Source of the DNA: Mallotus nudiflorus
Lineage: Eukaryota; Streptophyta; Magnoliopsida; Malpighiales; Euphorbiaceae
Direction: 5' to 3'
Length of the DNA stretch: 64,000 nt
Assembly (NCBI GenBank): GCA_947683625.1
Contig: CANTUR010000943.1
Span: 1,897,501 to 1,961,500 of the forward strand
Position numbers and translations under genes: made by a program. Shown one piece after another: positions 47,735 to 59,800 of the stretch. Under the pieces are notes generated by a model. The model made no database searches. It was not told the origin of the DNA and worked only from the letters and a program-made list of their open reading frames with translations. Numbering within the stretch: the stretch's first letter is position 1; each line of letters starts with the position of its first letter.

Positions 47735-47797
47735 AAAAAAATCATATGACTATTTTTGTGAGAAGACAGAACCACAATTATTCAAATTGTACCTACC
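47735..47797. mobile_element. Single TIR end related to the MITE at 13645-17688
   Basis: Inverted, the segment reads GGTAGGTACAATTTGAATAA then TTGTGGTTCTG and GTCATATGATTTTTTT. It parallels GGGATAAGTACAATTTTAAT, TTGTGGTTTTG and GTCATGTG of the other element. The partner terminus was not found. Confidence 0.45.
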
Positions 47798-48014
47798 TAA
47801 ATTTTTTTAGGAGTAGAGGGGAAGAAATTGCACAAGATTGAGGGGGAAAAAACCACAACTTAAAAAGACAGCAAGAGAGGAAAGATTCAAGACATTCAAC
47901 CCCAACATTTATCCCAAGAAAATTATAAAGATCCTCAGATGGTATATATATATATATAGTTGAGAGCATGGAGAAGAACCAGACTCTAGCTTACCAGAAC
48001 TAACATTTATACTC

Positions 48015-49457
48015 TCAACCATCATTCTTAACAATCTTTTCTTTTTTCCATTGCTCAACCAGCTTACCAAGAGCTCTAATGGAAGAACCAGACTCTGCCA
48101 ATGCATCCAAGCTGCTTTGCCTCATCATCCAGGTTTTCTCTTTCAATTTTTTTCCTTCCTCTGATTCCATCAACTCTCTGATTGTTCTTTCCAATTCTTC
48201 TCCTGTCACAAATCCATTATCCTCTCTTTCCTCCACTTGAATTGCCATCTTCATATCTTCCACCAATACATTCCTATTAAGATGTTGTTCTGCATACAGT
48301 GGCCATGCTACCATTGGCACACCAGCAACCACCGCTTCTAGCACCGAGTTCCACCCACAATGCGTAACGAACCCACCAACTGACTCGTGATTGAGTACTG
48401 CAATTTGTGGTGCCCATGATTTCACCACCATACCCTTGTCTTTAACCCTGTTCAAGAATCCTTCAGGCAATATACTTTCCAAATCAAAATCATCCATACC
48501 TTCAGTTTGCTTTGTTTTCTCATCTTTTGGCAGATTCTTCACCACCCACAAAAATCTTTGTCCACTTCTCTCTAACCCTTGTGCTATTTCTTTGAGTTGT
48601 TCTAAAGAGAAAGAGCCACGGCTTCCAAAACACAAGAACACGACGCTTTTTCTTGGTTGATTGTCAAGCCAAGCTAGACAATCATGTTGAACTTCACTGG
48701 TGCTATTACCAGCGATCAGAGGTCCGATATAGTAAGTAGGTGGTGTTGGTGCATCAGGAACACAAGCCCCATCTGCAATTGTCTTGATAGCTTTCGGCTC
48801 AAGATCATCAAAAGTGTTAACTATAATCCCATCACTCTTTGAAAGATTACTACAGAAAAAAACCATGTCACCATAAGCAGGATCATCTCTATCAAGCATC
48901 GGTTCAGGAATATGAATAGCTTTCAAAGGTGGCATTCCAGGGAAATCAAGAACAGTGTCCTTAAGATCTTTAAAGCTTCTTGTATGTTGTTCATGGATTC
49001 TTGGAAAATACATGAAAGCACCAAGACAAGCAGCACCAGAGGTAAAGAAATAGTAGGTTGGGATCTTGAGATCTCTCCCTATAGAAAGAGCAGAACCACA
49101 AAACAAGTCAATAACAAAAGCAGAAATGTTGTTAACCTTAGAGATTTCTTGTAAAGAATCAAGAACATAAGGTTTGCTAAGGAGAATAGCCTCGAAAGTC
49201 ATAGCAGGGCGGCTCCGAGTAGGGGCTGTGTCGACAGAAACATGAGGGAAACTTCGGAAGGAAATAGAAGGGTAAGCTTGAGATATGGTGTTGATGTAAG
49301 AAGTGATGCTTGGGTTGTACCAAAAATCAGTGGTGACAAGGAGGATGGTAATGGAGAAGTGGTGGTTATAGCGGTGGAGTATAAGCTTGCCAAACTCTAC
49401 CATGGAGATTACATGCCCCACAGCTGGAGTTGCATAAAGAACTATTGTGTCTTGCAT
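48015..49457 (-). CDS. UDP-glycosyltransferase, UGT88-like, intact
   Basis: An uninterrupted 480-codon frame encodes a family-1 plant glycosyltransferase, which moves a sugar from UDP-sugar to a small acceptor, often a phenolic, in the cytosol. The N-terminus DTIVLYATPAVGHVISMVEF holds the catalytic His15; Asp117 (FVIDLF) would form the catalytic pair. The 44-residue PSPG box runs from W358 to Q401 with HCGWNS at 376-381; the terminal Gln usually goes with UDP-glucose use. Length and start resemble UGT88 members, which act on chalcones and other flavonoids; the acceptor here is unknown. I chose ATG 49457; the upstream codons in frame are GTG and ACG, not ATG. No intron, no signal peptide or membrane segment seen. 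Confidence 0.93.
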   Translation of the reverse strand: MQDTIVLYATPAVGHVISMVEFGKLILHRYNHHFSITILLVTTDFWYNPSITSYINTISQAYPSISFRSFPHVSVDTAPTRSRPAMTFEAILLSKPYVLDSLQEISKVNNISAFVIDLFCGSALSIGRDLKIPTYYFFTSGAACLGAFMYFPRIHEQHTRSFKDLKDTVLDFPGMPPLKAIHIPEPMLDRDDPAYGDMVFFCSNLSKSDGIIVNTFDDLEPKAIKTIADGACVPDAPTPPTYYIGPLIAGNSTSEVQHDCLAWLDNQPRKSVVFLCFGSRGSFSLEQLKEIAQGLERSGQRFLWVVKNLPKDEKTKQTEGMDDFDLESILPEGFLNRVKDKGMVVKSWAPQIAVLNHESVGGFVTHCGWNSVLEAVVAGVPMVAWPLYAEQHLNRNVLVEDMKMAIQVEEREDNGFVTGEELERTIRELMESEEGKKLKEKTWMMRQSSLDALAESGSSIRALGKLVEQWKKEKIVKNDG

Positions 49458-49563
49458 TGCTGTGTTCACTTGGTCTTGTGGAGTTGAGAGTTCCGTGTGC
49501 TTCTTGTTCTTAAGAGGTTAAACAATATGAGGTGAGGTAAAGGCTACATATAGCGCCAACTCG

Positions 49564-49571
49564 CATAAATA
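49564..49571 (-). promoter_or_regulatory. Probable TATA element of the UGT gene
   Basis: TATTTATG on the minus strand lies about 107 bp before the ATG, compatible with a short 5' leader. The same motif and surroundings are conserved upstream of the fragment at 17999-18290. Confidence 0.45.
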
Positions 49572-49603
49572 GAGGTTGATGGCACTAGGCATTTCACTTT
49601 CGC

Positions 49604-49606
<3 letters not shown>

Positions 49607-49634
<28 letters not shown>
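49607..49634. repeat. (TTA)n microsatellite upstream of UGT gene
   Basis: About nine TTA units roughly 40 bp upstream of the probable TATA element; absent from the duplicated copy at 18390. Confidence 0.9.
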
Positions 49635-49679
49635 TTGAATTATTATTATTACATATAAATGTTTATTGTTATTTTTTAT

Positions 49680-50805
49680 TTTTCAAACAATAATATATAT
49701 CGATTACAATTGAAATATTATTATTAAAAGTCATAATTTACGTATCTGAAAATTAAAAATATGACCTCTTGATCATAAATGTCTCACCTTAACCATTTAT
49801 AATAAGGTTTATTGGCTTGTTATTATTTTTTTTTTTTAAAGAAACTTACCGCATTAATTAAAAATACATTGATATTGACAGCATACTATTCCAATTTAAT
49901 TTAACATTTGGACATATTTCAAATGAAATTATGTAGATATCATAATTATTGATTTTTTGCCCAAATTACTTAGTTTGGGTGGTAAGCACCCATCATAATG
50001 GTGTCATTTATATTGGTTCAAACTCCATGTGCTCTCTTCCCCTCTAATAAAAGGAAAAAAAAAAAAAAAAAACTAGCTTACTAACAATTATAACCTTATG
50101 TAACACTAATAAGCAATAACTGACCAAAAAAAATTATTAATTTTTGTTAAAGTGTATCGTTTGTTAGAAATTCATAAAATCATGATTCGTTAGTTGTTAA
50201 TGTTGGAAAAAAAAAAAAAGTATGTCATTTATTATTTAAAGTAAGATACCATACAAGTGGGCTCTTAAAGTTGTATGATCTCAATTTATACTAATCAGTC
50301 TAAATATTATAGGTTAGAATTATTATATTTAATTGTGATATTCATTTTATCTTTTACATTAAAAGTTATTTTTTGCCTACTGATTTATATGTACCTTACT
50401 AAGAGTGAGACTTATGACACATAATACATTTATTTTTATCAATTAAATATAAAATATGTAAAATGGGTCATGGTTTCCGGTGAAAGCAAAATGATTTGTG
50501 TAAGATAATTATTGATCAAGATTGTTCAGTAAGAATTGACCCAAAAAAAAAAGATTGTTCAGTAAGTCGGGCAATTAGCATTAAGATATTTGTCGTATTA
50601 GGTATCTTTATCTCTTCTTTTGCTATATAATATTGACAATTAGATAAACAAAGACCCATAAATGTTTGGAATGTTAGAGCCACCTGTTATGATTGTGCTT
50701 TGTTGATGGAACGTTGCAGCCGAAAAAAAAAAAATACCAAATTCTCAAAACAACATATTTAGCATAGAGTAGTCAAGTAAGCAATTATGTCATTTTTTTT
50801 AATGT

Positions 50806-50850
<45 letters not shown>
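49680..50850. other. Intergenic DNA upstream of UGT gene
   Basis: AT-rich sequence with poly-A runs (50056-50074, 50208-50219) and a (TA)n tract of about 19 units (50808-50846). No gene or terminal repeats recognised. Confidence 0.5.
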
Positions 50851-50852
<2 letters not shown>

Positions 50853-51445
50853 TCTCAATTTCAAAATAATAATTTTGGTTATACACATGCCTTTATAAAT
50901 ATAATAAATAAAGGTGTGAAGGAACTTTTCTTTAATTAGAAATTTGAATTCCAACATAAGATTTATAATTATGCACATATTTGTACAAATATAATAAATA
51001 TATGCATAAGAATAACTTTATGGTTTAAATAAAATCTCAATTCTATTATAAAATTTTTAGCTGTACACATACTTTTATAAATATATAAAATTAATTTTTT
51101 TTATTCAACCAAAAATCTCAATTCCAAACAAGAATTATTATTATACGTATACTTTTATAAATGTAACTGATAAATGATATTCCAAAATGTGTACTATAGG
51201 CCACTTTTTTTCTTTATCCAGGAATCTCAATTCCTAAATGAGATTTGTGGTAATAAATACAATAAATTAATGTGCTAGAGGCTACTTTTTTTATTTGACC
51301 AAAAATCTCAATTCATAAATGAGATTTTTTATTATAAATACAAAAAATCAATAGCAGTACTAAAGGCCATTTTTTTTAATTTAACCAGAAATCTCATTTC
51401 CTAAATGAGATTTATTGTTATACAAGTAGTAGTATAAATCTCATT
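50851..51445. repeat. Diverged tandem repeat, about 7 copies of 80-110 bp
   Basis: Copies of AATCTCAATTCC..AAATGAGATTT start near 50851, 50939, 51032, 51113, 51222, 51303 and 51388. Each is followed by TATAAATA-type sequence and, in the later copies, AGGCCACTTTTTTT. The AATCTCA and TGAGATT halves form a small palindrome in the best-kept copies. Confidence 0.75.
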
Positions 51446-52574
51446 TCCTAATTTTAGACAATAATTCCAATGCGCAAATTAATTACAAAATTTAGGAACT
51501 AACATAATCTTATTGATTATCCATAAATTAATTAATTTCGTTGTTATATCAGCAAATTAAAATGTGTCCAAGTGTTGCGATTAATTAAAATGTACAACAA
51601 TAAACTAAATTTATCAAGTGCTGAGATTAATTAAAATGTATAACAACAAATATAAAAATTACTAACAGACACAGGGAGGAACACTGCAACGTCAACTACA
51701 ACTATCTCGACAATGTCAACAGCACTAGAAACCGGACAGGCAATAGCAACAGCAACGACAACAACAGCGACGGAAGTAAGACAATAAATATCGGTGAAGA
51801 AAAAGTTCTGAGAAACACAAAAATAAATACAATTTTGATCAAGGAAAAATGAAATAATAGATGCATGGGCGGCTGAGAAAGGGAAAAAGGGAAGTGATAC
51901 ATGTTTATGGAATAAGGGAAGAAGTGATGAAAGAATAACAAATTTACTTAACGAAATGGAAGAATGGAAGAAAAAAATAGGGCAACTGCGTCTGAGAAAG
52001 AAGAAGGTAAGAGCTGGATATTTAGGACAATATTTAATTAGAAATAATATAAATTTTATTGAAAATTTTATAATTAAAAATACTGTGAAATATAATAGTA
52101 TTATTACATTCTTTTTTATATCTTAACATTAACTACTTGTTTATTTTTAAAATTTAAAATTATTTAAATATGTATGTATTAATTTATATTTTAAATTTAA
52201 GATATGAAAATTTATTTTATATAGAAACTCATATTTATATTTTTAATTTAAAATATTAGAAATTAAAATAAATAAATTTATTTTTTATTAGAAAAAAATT
52301 TAAAAATTGATAAGTATTAAAAAAAAGTAAAAAAATTATGGATGTTATAGACATAAAACTTTAGAGATTTAAAAGAAATAATTTGTATTAAAAATTGGTA
52401 AAAGAATTTAAAAATTTCAATCAATGAAGTATAAAGGTTTAAATATACAAAATAAAACTTGAGGGAAATAAAACTAAAAATATCAAAAAATTGACCTTAT
52501 CTGTCGTAAATTTTTAGTTTGGTTTGATTTTTACTTTTTGAAAAAAATTTAAACCCAACCCGCCTAATGCATAG
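51446..52574. other. Intergenic DNA, nothing recognised
   Basis: AT-rich except for a less AT-rich stretch (51664-52015) with CAACAGC/GCAACGACAA repeats. A 79-codon minus-strand frame there (51702-51941) is Leu/Phe/Ser-rich with no known motif. Confidence 0.45.
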
Positions 52575-54437
52575 CCATAAATACTAAATATTATATTAAC
52601 TTAATAATTAAATTATTTTCATTTTTTTAATCTAATGGGAGAGGGAAAGGGGGGATTCGAATCGTTTTCCTTTATGTCTTGTCTTACATATGGTACCAAC
52701 TAGTCCCTAGGTAGGTAGGCAAATTATTTTTATTTAATACTAACATTTATATGATTTAAATGCCAAAGGTATCAATTGGACCCTCAATTTTTGCTGAAAT
52801 TTTTTTGACAAGAACTTTTTCTTTTAAAAGTGAATTATATTGGATATTCTCTTATAAAATTTTACAAATAAGTCCTATAAATTAAATAAAAATTATTCAA
52901 ATTAATAAATAAAGTTGATAAATTATTTATAAAAATATATATCACCTAATTGTGAAATTTTTAAAATTTTTAAATAGTTTCTAAATTTTTAAAAATTTTA
53001 TATAAAATTTTTAAAAAATTACATTTGAATTATTTAACTTTGAAAAAATCATCAATTATATTCATTAATCTAAATAACTTTATATTAGTCAACTATCAAC
53101 ATTAAATTGATGAATAAAATTTTATTATTCAAACATTAAATGAAATTTTTGAATAAAATTAATGAATTTCTTATATATTTATCACTTGATTGTAAAGTTC
53201 ATAAAAATTTTTAAGTTTATAAAATTTTAAAAAAATATATAAAAATTCTACAAAATTTTAAAATATTCAAAAAATATAAAAAGTTATTTTGTAGGCTTAA
53301 AAATTTTAAGAAATTTTAAAAATTTTAAAAATTTCACAATTAGATGATACATATTTTTTATGAATAATTTATGAACTTTATTAGTTAATTTAAATAATTT
53401 TCATTATTTAATCGTTAAAAATTAAATTTTTGTTTATTTTATAGGACTTATTTGTAAAAAAATTTTAAGGGAAGATTCAATATAGTTCAATTTTAAAAGA
53501 AAAAATTCCTATTGGGAAACAAAATATAGAGATCCAATCCAGACTTCAGGCAAAATTGAATATCCAATTTGTACCTTTGGCCTTGATTTAAATTATAAAT
53601 ATCTAGTTTGTTTACTGGACTTAATAATTTTTATTTATTTAACAATAAATTACTATTATATAATATCCACTTAGTCATATTACTTATCTAATAATTTAGA
53701 TGATTTAACTAGGAACTTAGCTTAACCTAAACTACGTAATATTTTATTATGAAACTATATAGTATCACAATAAAATTACGTTGTTTTAGGAAATTTTTTT
53801 TAATACTTAAATTATTTTTATTTAATGCTAACATTTATGGTAATTCAAATTATAATTATATAATTTTATTACACTTATAAATTTTTATTTAAAGATCAAG
53901 TACTATTATCTAGTATCCACTTAATCATATCTTTTATTTATTAATTTAAGTTATTTACCTAGCAACTCATCTTAACTAAAACTTAAGTTAGACATATTTG
54001 TTTAACATTAACCATTATATTAACTTAATAATTAAATTATTTTAAGACTAACAATTATATTTAATTTAAATTATAAGTATATATTTTTATTACATTTAAT
54101 AATTTTTTTTATTAATAAATGACTTTTTTTTGCTAATATCTATGTAATCATATCACTTATTTAATAATTTAGGTTATTTTACTAGAACTTAATCAAAATT
54201 ATGTGATATAATTATGAAATAACATAGTATTACCATGAAAATGCGTAGTTTTAGGTTTATTTATATTTTTAACACTAACTATTATATTAACTTAAAAATT
54301 CAATTATTTTCATATAATGTTGACATTTATATTAGTTTAAATTATAAATATGTAGTTTTTTTTATTACACTTAATAATTTTTATTTATTTAATAATAAGT
54401 TACTATTTTCTAATATCCATTTATTCTATATCACTTA
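52575..54437. repeat. Tandem array with 220-270 bp units, interrupted
   Basis: The unit includes ACTTAATAATTAAATTATTT, then CTAACATTTAT, TTTAAATTATAAATAT, AATATCCACTTAATCATAT and CTTATTTAATAATTTAG. The landmark TTAAATTATAA recurs near 53588, 53846, 54066 and 54336. The first unit is split by the foldback at 52762-53583 and the last is cut by the LTR fragment at 54438. Copies are diverged. Confidence 0.7.
52762..53583. mobile_element. Mutator-like foldback element, about 820 bp
   Basis: Arms of about 240 bp are inverted complements, starting GCCAAAGGTA on the left and, inverted, GGCCAAAGGTA on the right. Direct repeats TGATTTAAAT flank it (52752-52761 and 53584-53593). Long inverted repeats with a 9-10 bp TSD fit a non-autonomous Mutator-like element. 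No coding capacity. Confidence 0.8.
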
Positions 54438-54625
54438 CGTCACGACCCGAATCCAAGGGACACGTGACCGACATTAGGGAATATGAAAGTTTTAAGCTAC
54501 TGAAATCCGTAGTAAGCCTTAAAAGAAAAACGCGGAGCATTTCACCTTTAAAATTTTACAATAATTAAATCATGATGCACATTATCAAAATAATTTTTCT
54601 TAATGTAAATAAACCATACCATCAT
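54438..54625 (-). mobile_element. Terminal fragment of a Ty3/gypsy LTR
   Basis: It begins (C)GTCACGACCC and carries CACGTGACCG, then ATCCGTAGTAAGCCTTAAAA, collinear with the first 190 bp of the LTR at 13692 rather than with the neighbouring LTR at 56861. It joins an RT fragment near 54630. Confidence 0.75.
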
Positions 54626-54639
54626 CATGCATAATATGA

Positions 54640-54962
54640 TGGTAACCATCCTTCTTCTTCACAAAAAGAACCGGAGAACCCTAAGAAGATGTGCTAGGCC
54701 GAATAAACCCCTTATCCAACAATTCCTGCAATTGCTCCTTCAGCTTTACAGGTGTCATCCTATAAGGTGGCATAGAGATAGGATCTATACTAGGCACAAC
54801 ATTAATACATAATTTTATCTCTCTATTCGACGACAATCTAAGTAACTCCTTTGGAAAAACATCTAAGAATTCACGTACCACTAGTACCCTTTCCACTGAT
54901 CCCATTTCTGCTTGAACATCTCTAACTACAGCTAGATAGTCTTGACACCCTCTACTAAGCAT
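54640..54962 (-). pseudogene. Chromovirus RT, N-terminal fragment
   Basis: The segment reads VVREFLDVFPKELLRL, DPISMPPYRMTPVKLKEQLQ and ELLDKGFIRPS, then SPVLFVKKKDG, the start of a Ty3/gypsy RT. The catalytic palm is missing: after KKKDG similarity stops and LTR sequence begins. It follows the protease in the same orientation. Confidence 0.85.
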
Positions 54963-55091
54963 CTTCCTAGCTGTAATAGCATAAATAAGGTTACAAGGTA
55001 TGAGACTCTCATTACCTCTAAATCTGAATTCCTCTTGACCTGGAATTTTGAAAATTACTTCTTTCGCTCGATAGTCTACAAAAGCATGATA

Positions 55092-55397
55092 CTAGGACAA
55101 CCAATCCATTCCTAGAATCACATCTAGAAAGACCAAGTCTACCAATAACTCTTTACCTTCTACCAACACAGGAAAAGATGGAAAGAAGATGTTCGTCTCC
55201 AACTCATTACTGAGCGGAGTTGAAACAAATAAAGGAAAACTCATCTTGGAAGGAAGACAAGCTACTTTTGAAGCAAACAAAGGAGACACAAAAGAATACG
55301 TAGCACCCGGATGGAATAAAACTCTAGCCTCAAAATAACATATTGGAATAATACCTGCTACCACTGCATTATATGTCTGCGCATCCCGAGGAATCAA
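55092..55397 (-). pseudogene. Gypsy aspartic protease, active site lost
   Basis: A retropepsin-like stretch reads ARVLFHPGATYSFVSPLFAS and LVFLDVILGMDWLS. The expected D-S-G-A-T active site is HPGAT, so the catalytic Asp is replaced by His. The ILGMDWL motif is kept. Confidence 0.8.
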
Positions 55398-55399
55398 AG

Positions 55400-56753
55400 T
55401 AAAGACCCTAGCCTGTCCACGTCTTGACTGTTGTGAGGTGAACGGCTAAGTATGTCCTCTGCCTTGACCCTACTGACTCACAAATTGAGTCGGTTGTTGT
55501 TGAGGGTACATGGGTGCTTGATACTACTGAGGCACCTGCTGCAAAGGCTGGACAATAGAAGGTGAAGGTCCCTTAGCAAAGGACGGCTGGAATCCATAGT
55601 TTGGACAAGCTCTAGTAAAGTGTCCAAATTGACCACTTTTGAAACACGCTCATAGCATTAAGTGATAAGGACCCTAATGCACTCGCCTACACGTGGCACA
55701 CGCACTAGCTCTAGACCTAGAACTGCCATGTCCGGAGCTCTGTCCACTACTACTACTAGCACTACCACTAAATTTAGCGGTCCTACTACTCCTGCGATCC
55801 TGAGTAAAATGGAGCCTATTAGTCCATTGTGCTCTAAACTGTCTTCTCTGCTGAGAAGAACTTGTTGACTGAGTACTCTGTTGCCTATTTAAAACACTGG
55901 CTATTGCACCCTCTGAACAGGTCTGATAATGCTGCTATCATAAGGATAAGGTATGGTGCGATGTTGCATATGTCTCTGTTCTAGCTATCTCCCCTCCTCC
56001 ATAACACTTTTAAAACTATGACCCTTTGGTCATATGCCAATATAAGCTGGACCTAACCTAATCACATAAAGTTCAATTGCTCTGGCAACATCCTGCCTCA
56101 CATCCTCAACATGTCTTATCAATCTATACAACTCTTGAGTATAGTCCTCAACTTATCGATCTCTCCTATTAACATTAAGCAGCAGCCATTTATAGTTCTC
56201 TCCCATAGATGAAGGATAGAAGAATCTTATAAACTGCTCCTTAAAATCCAACCAAGTCATCGTGGTCATAAAAGGCTGGATGGACTATATAAACCAATCC
56301 AGAGCTGTTATTAAGATGGATAACTCCACAATCTTGATCTGCTAATAATCAGAATACCCTGATATGTTCTTGGACTCAATGGTATTAATAAAATCCAGTG
56401 CGTCTCCAGTACCATTAAAATGAACTCATCCCACTTTAGAGTATAACAATGCAATATCTGCAACTGACATCTCTTGATTCTATCGCTAAAGCATCTACTA
56501 CACTATGAGCATCACATGATTAAGAGTTGCCAAGCCCTGATTAATACCTGCCATACTAGCTTCAAAAGCTGTAGGATCCTCTACTGGAATCTCAGGCTCT
56601 ACCTGAGGTTGTTGCTACTTTGGCTCTGCCCCAACCTTTACCTTTACCTCTACCTCTAGGTAGAGGGGCAAGAGGAAGAATCTCATCTTGAAATGACTAT
56701 TCACCATCATCATGCTCGGCATCAGCAGCAAGGGCATTCCAAGCACGCCTCAT
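55400..56753 (-). pseudogene. Gypsy gag, broken
   Basis: A start MRRAWNALAADAEHDDGE (ATG at 56753) is followed by a GRGKGKG-rich segment and then many stops. A zinc knuckle near 55590-55650 reads CFKSGQFGHFTRAC; its second Cys is Ser. The region from protease to knuckle is Gln/Pro-rich, as usual for chromovirus gag. Confidence 0.75.
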
Positions 56754-56860
56754 TCTAAAAAGACAAGAAACCCAAATTCAAAAAAAAAAAGAACGCAGAC
56801 ATAAATGCAGAATCCTAAGAGTAAGAAAATCAATAAATGATAGTTAACAACCTAAGTACC

Positions 56861-59800
56861 TATCACGACCCAAAACAGGGGCCATGACCGGCGCTAGGGA
56901 ACGGGAATTCTTTCGAATCCGGAACCCGTAGTAAGCCTAAAATAAAACATGCAATAGTAATAATAACAATATATGATGCAGAGGAAATAAAAAATCATTA
57001 ATATAATAATAATATTTGCACCAACTGAATTTAAATTAAATCCTCATCTCATATATATGAACCTTTTAATACAAATTCAGTTCAAATTCTTAAAATACAA
57101 ATCTCATATAAATACAATACACCACATTTTCGAAATAACCATAACTACTGCAGTGTCTAGATCATAAAATAAAACTTAATACTCAGATAAGCAGTTTACA
57201 TAAAGAAGCTGGGACGGAAGAAATCCAACATACAGGCCTGCTACTGAGGTTTGAGGAAGATGACTCTCATGAAAAATGGTCAACAGAGGGGAGTCAGACC
57301 TCACTGAGTGAATTACTATAATATATATACATGCATACTAAATGACAATGCATACAATCAACAGTATATATCTAATATGTATATATACAGGCAAATACAC
57401 ACAGATGAAATAAAATCATTTTATATATTTTTATTGAAAATCATCATTTATGAAGGATCAAATAGAACCCTAGAATATCGCAACCTCAAAACAGTGTTAG
57501 ACAACACTCTAGCCATACAGGCTCACTTATTCCAATATATTCACTTATTCCATTTAGACAGTAGACTGGCTGTGAGACACTAAGTCAACCAAGCTCCAGC
57601 AGTCTGATTGTCAGTGTGATTGGCCCCGAGACACTTGGTCAACCGAGCTCCAGCAATCACACCTCCAAACCATATCTCACACATCAAATAATTATATCCA
57701 ATTAATATCCACAAACTGGTTAGTAATATAGCCTAAATGATATAAGCGTACCGGTACGTACTCGGTCCTAGTGTTGCCCACTAGGTAGCACGTTCTATCG
57801 ATATCCTTCATTTATTAAATATAAAACATACAATTCACAAATAAATGATGCATGAATTTGAATAAAATAGCATTATAAACCATATATATACTGGAAATAT
57901 ACCAAAAGTAAACCAGGTATATTTCGAATATATATACGTCAAACAAATCTAATAAAATTACAAAATAAACTAGAAATATATTCAAAAACATTTTGAACAT
58001 AATTCATTAATAAAATATGCATATAATTTAATATATACGAAAAATAAACCAAAAGTAAACTAAAAATCAACTTAAGTATTAATTAAATCATTATGCATAT
58101 TTAATCAAAATAAAACATATATTTCTAAAATCATGCACCCTAAAGCATATATATATATAATAGTAACTCACACTTAGTGCGCTCCTCGAGATAGGTCCGA
58201 CAGGCCTGGTCCACTAGGCCTCAGTCTCGGCGCAACTAAACAAACAATAATAACAGACATCAAAATAAATCTAACAGAAATTCCTAGGAACTCGATCTAG
58301 AATATTGGACACAGTTATAGAATTAGGGTTCGACCGAACATCATATTTTACGAGAATTTTACCAAAAATTTGACATAACCTCCCCTGTAAAATGGACATC
58401 TCTCTACTCAAAGAGTAGAGCTGACCCTGTAAAGAAACACACTTCAAAAAACAAGCTTAAAACACAACCAAAATCCCTCGGTCGGACTCCAAACTACAGT
58501 CTACCGACCGCGGTCCATAATCACAGAATAATATAGAAATACCAAAAATACCCTTATATCATAGAAATACATATAATAAGTAGAAATTACATAATTAACC
58601 TTAAAACACAGTAAAAACCGATAAAACTCATTTTACTTAGAAAAATCATATATTATATATATAATTGAAAATAATTCATGAAAAATAGTTTTAATTAGTT
58701 AAAAATACTAAATAATTTTTAGAAATCATTTTTATACCTTAAATAACTATTAAAACCAATTTAATTACATTTTTAGTAAATTTTGTGTAAAATTACCAAA
58801 ATGCCCATATATATATAAATATGCTAAAATTACTTCAAAAATTCACCAAAAATAGTATAATTATCCAAAATTAATTTTCTCAACATATTTATCAATAATA
58901 TCAATAATTAAACTCAATTAACCAATTAATTTCAATTAAAAACATAATTAACCTAATTTTCCCAAAATTACATAAACCTAATTAAATTCAAATAAATACA
59001 TAGAAATTCATAAAAATTCCAAATCAATTTTTATAATTCATTTCAACACCTATATTAATCATAAAACACAATTTCATAATTTAATTAATTAATTTTCGAA
59101 AATTAGAAAATAATATTAAAATATTCAAAAATACCCAAAAGTCAAAATAATCTCCAAAAATTCTACAAAAATTTAGACATGTAGATTAAGCTAAGGGTAA
59201 CAACATTTGTGAAGGAATTTTTTATGAATCAATCAATTCGAAGTTCAAAAAATCAAGAACCCTAAAATGGCCGAAATTGAAAAATCGAAACCTAAGCAAA
59301 TCAAGACCATTTTAAGTGAAACAAAGCTTGGAATCACACTCACCGGAGCTCAAGGAGAAGAAAGAGACTAGCGGTGTCAAAAACGGTGGTCGAAAACGTC
59401 GTGAACGACGTTGCTCCCACTTTCGGCTTCACTAGCTAAAAATGACTTCCAGACGCCGGAAACAGCTGCAGCAGGCGGCGGGAGAGGCTGGGGAAGGAGG
59501 TGGCACACCGGACGGCACACCAACGGAAAGAAAATGATGGTAGCAGCAGCGGACGGTGATGGGGAACGATCGGGAGGGAGAAGGAGTTCGGGTGGCAATC
59601 TTGTAAATATACTGAACTTTATAATTTTTGTTAATATTAAATGTATATATGTATATATATATACTTTATACTATATATCAAAATAATATTAAATTACACA
59701 CATTAAATATACACCACACACATATAATTTAATATTTTAATAATTTAATACACCTAAAATAATTAAATAATATTAAAACAAATAAACAAATAATAAAATA

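Noticed and set aside
48391..48660. Plus-strand frames opposite the UGT gene (also 48912-49154 and 49242-49487)
   Set aside because: Shadows of the well-supported minus-strand coding sequence; no independent motif.
49458..49496. Longer UGT start beginning NTAM or TELSTP upstream of 49457
   Set aside because: These codons are GTG and ACG, not ATG; MQDTIVLY fits the usual N-terminus of this family.
56840..56860. Primer binding site next to the LTR at 56861
   Set aside because: GGTACTTAGGTTG resembles a tRNA-Met primer site with an internal deletion, but the match is too weak to annotate as one.
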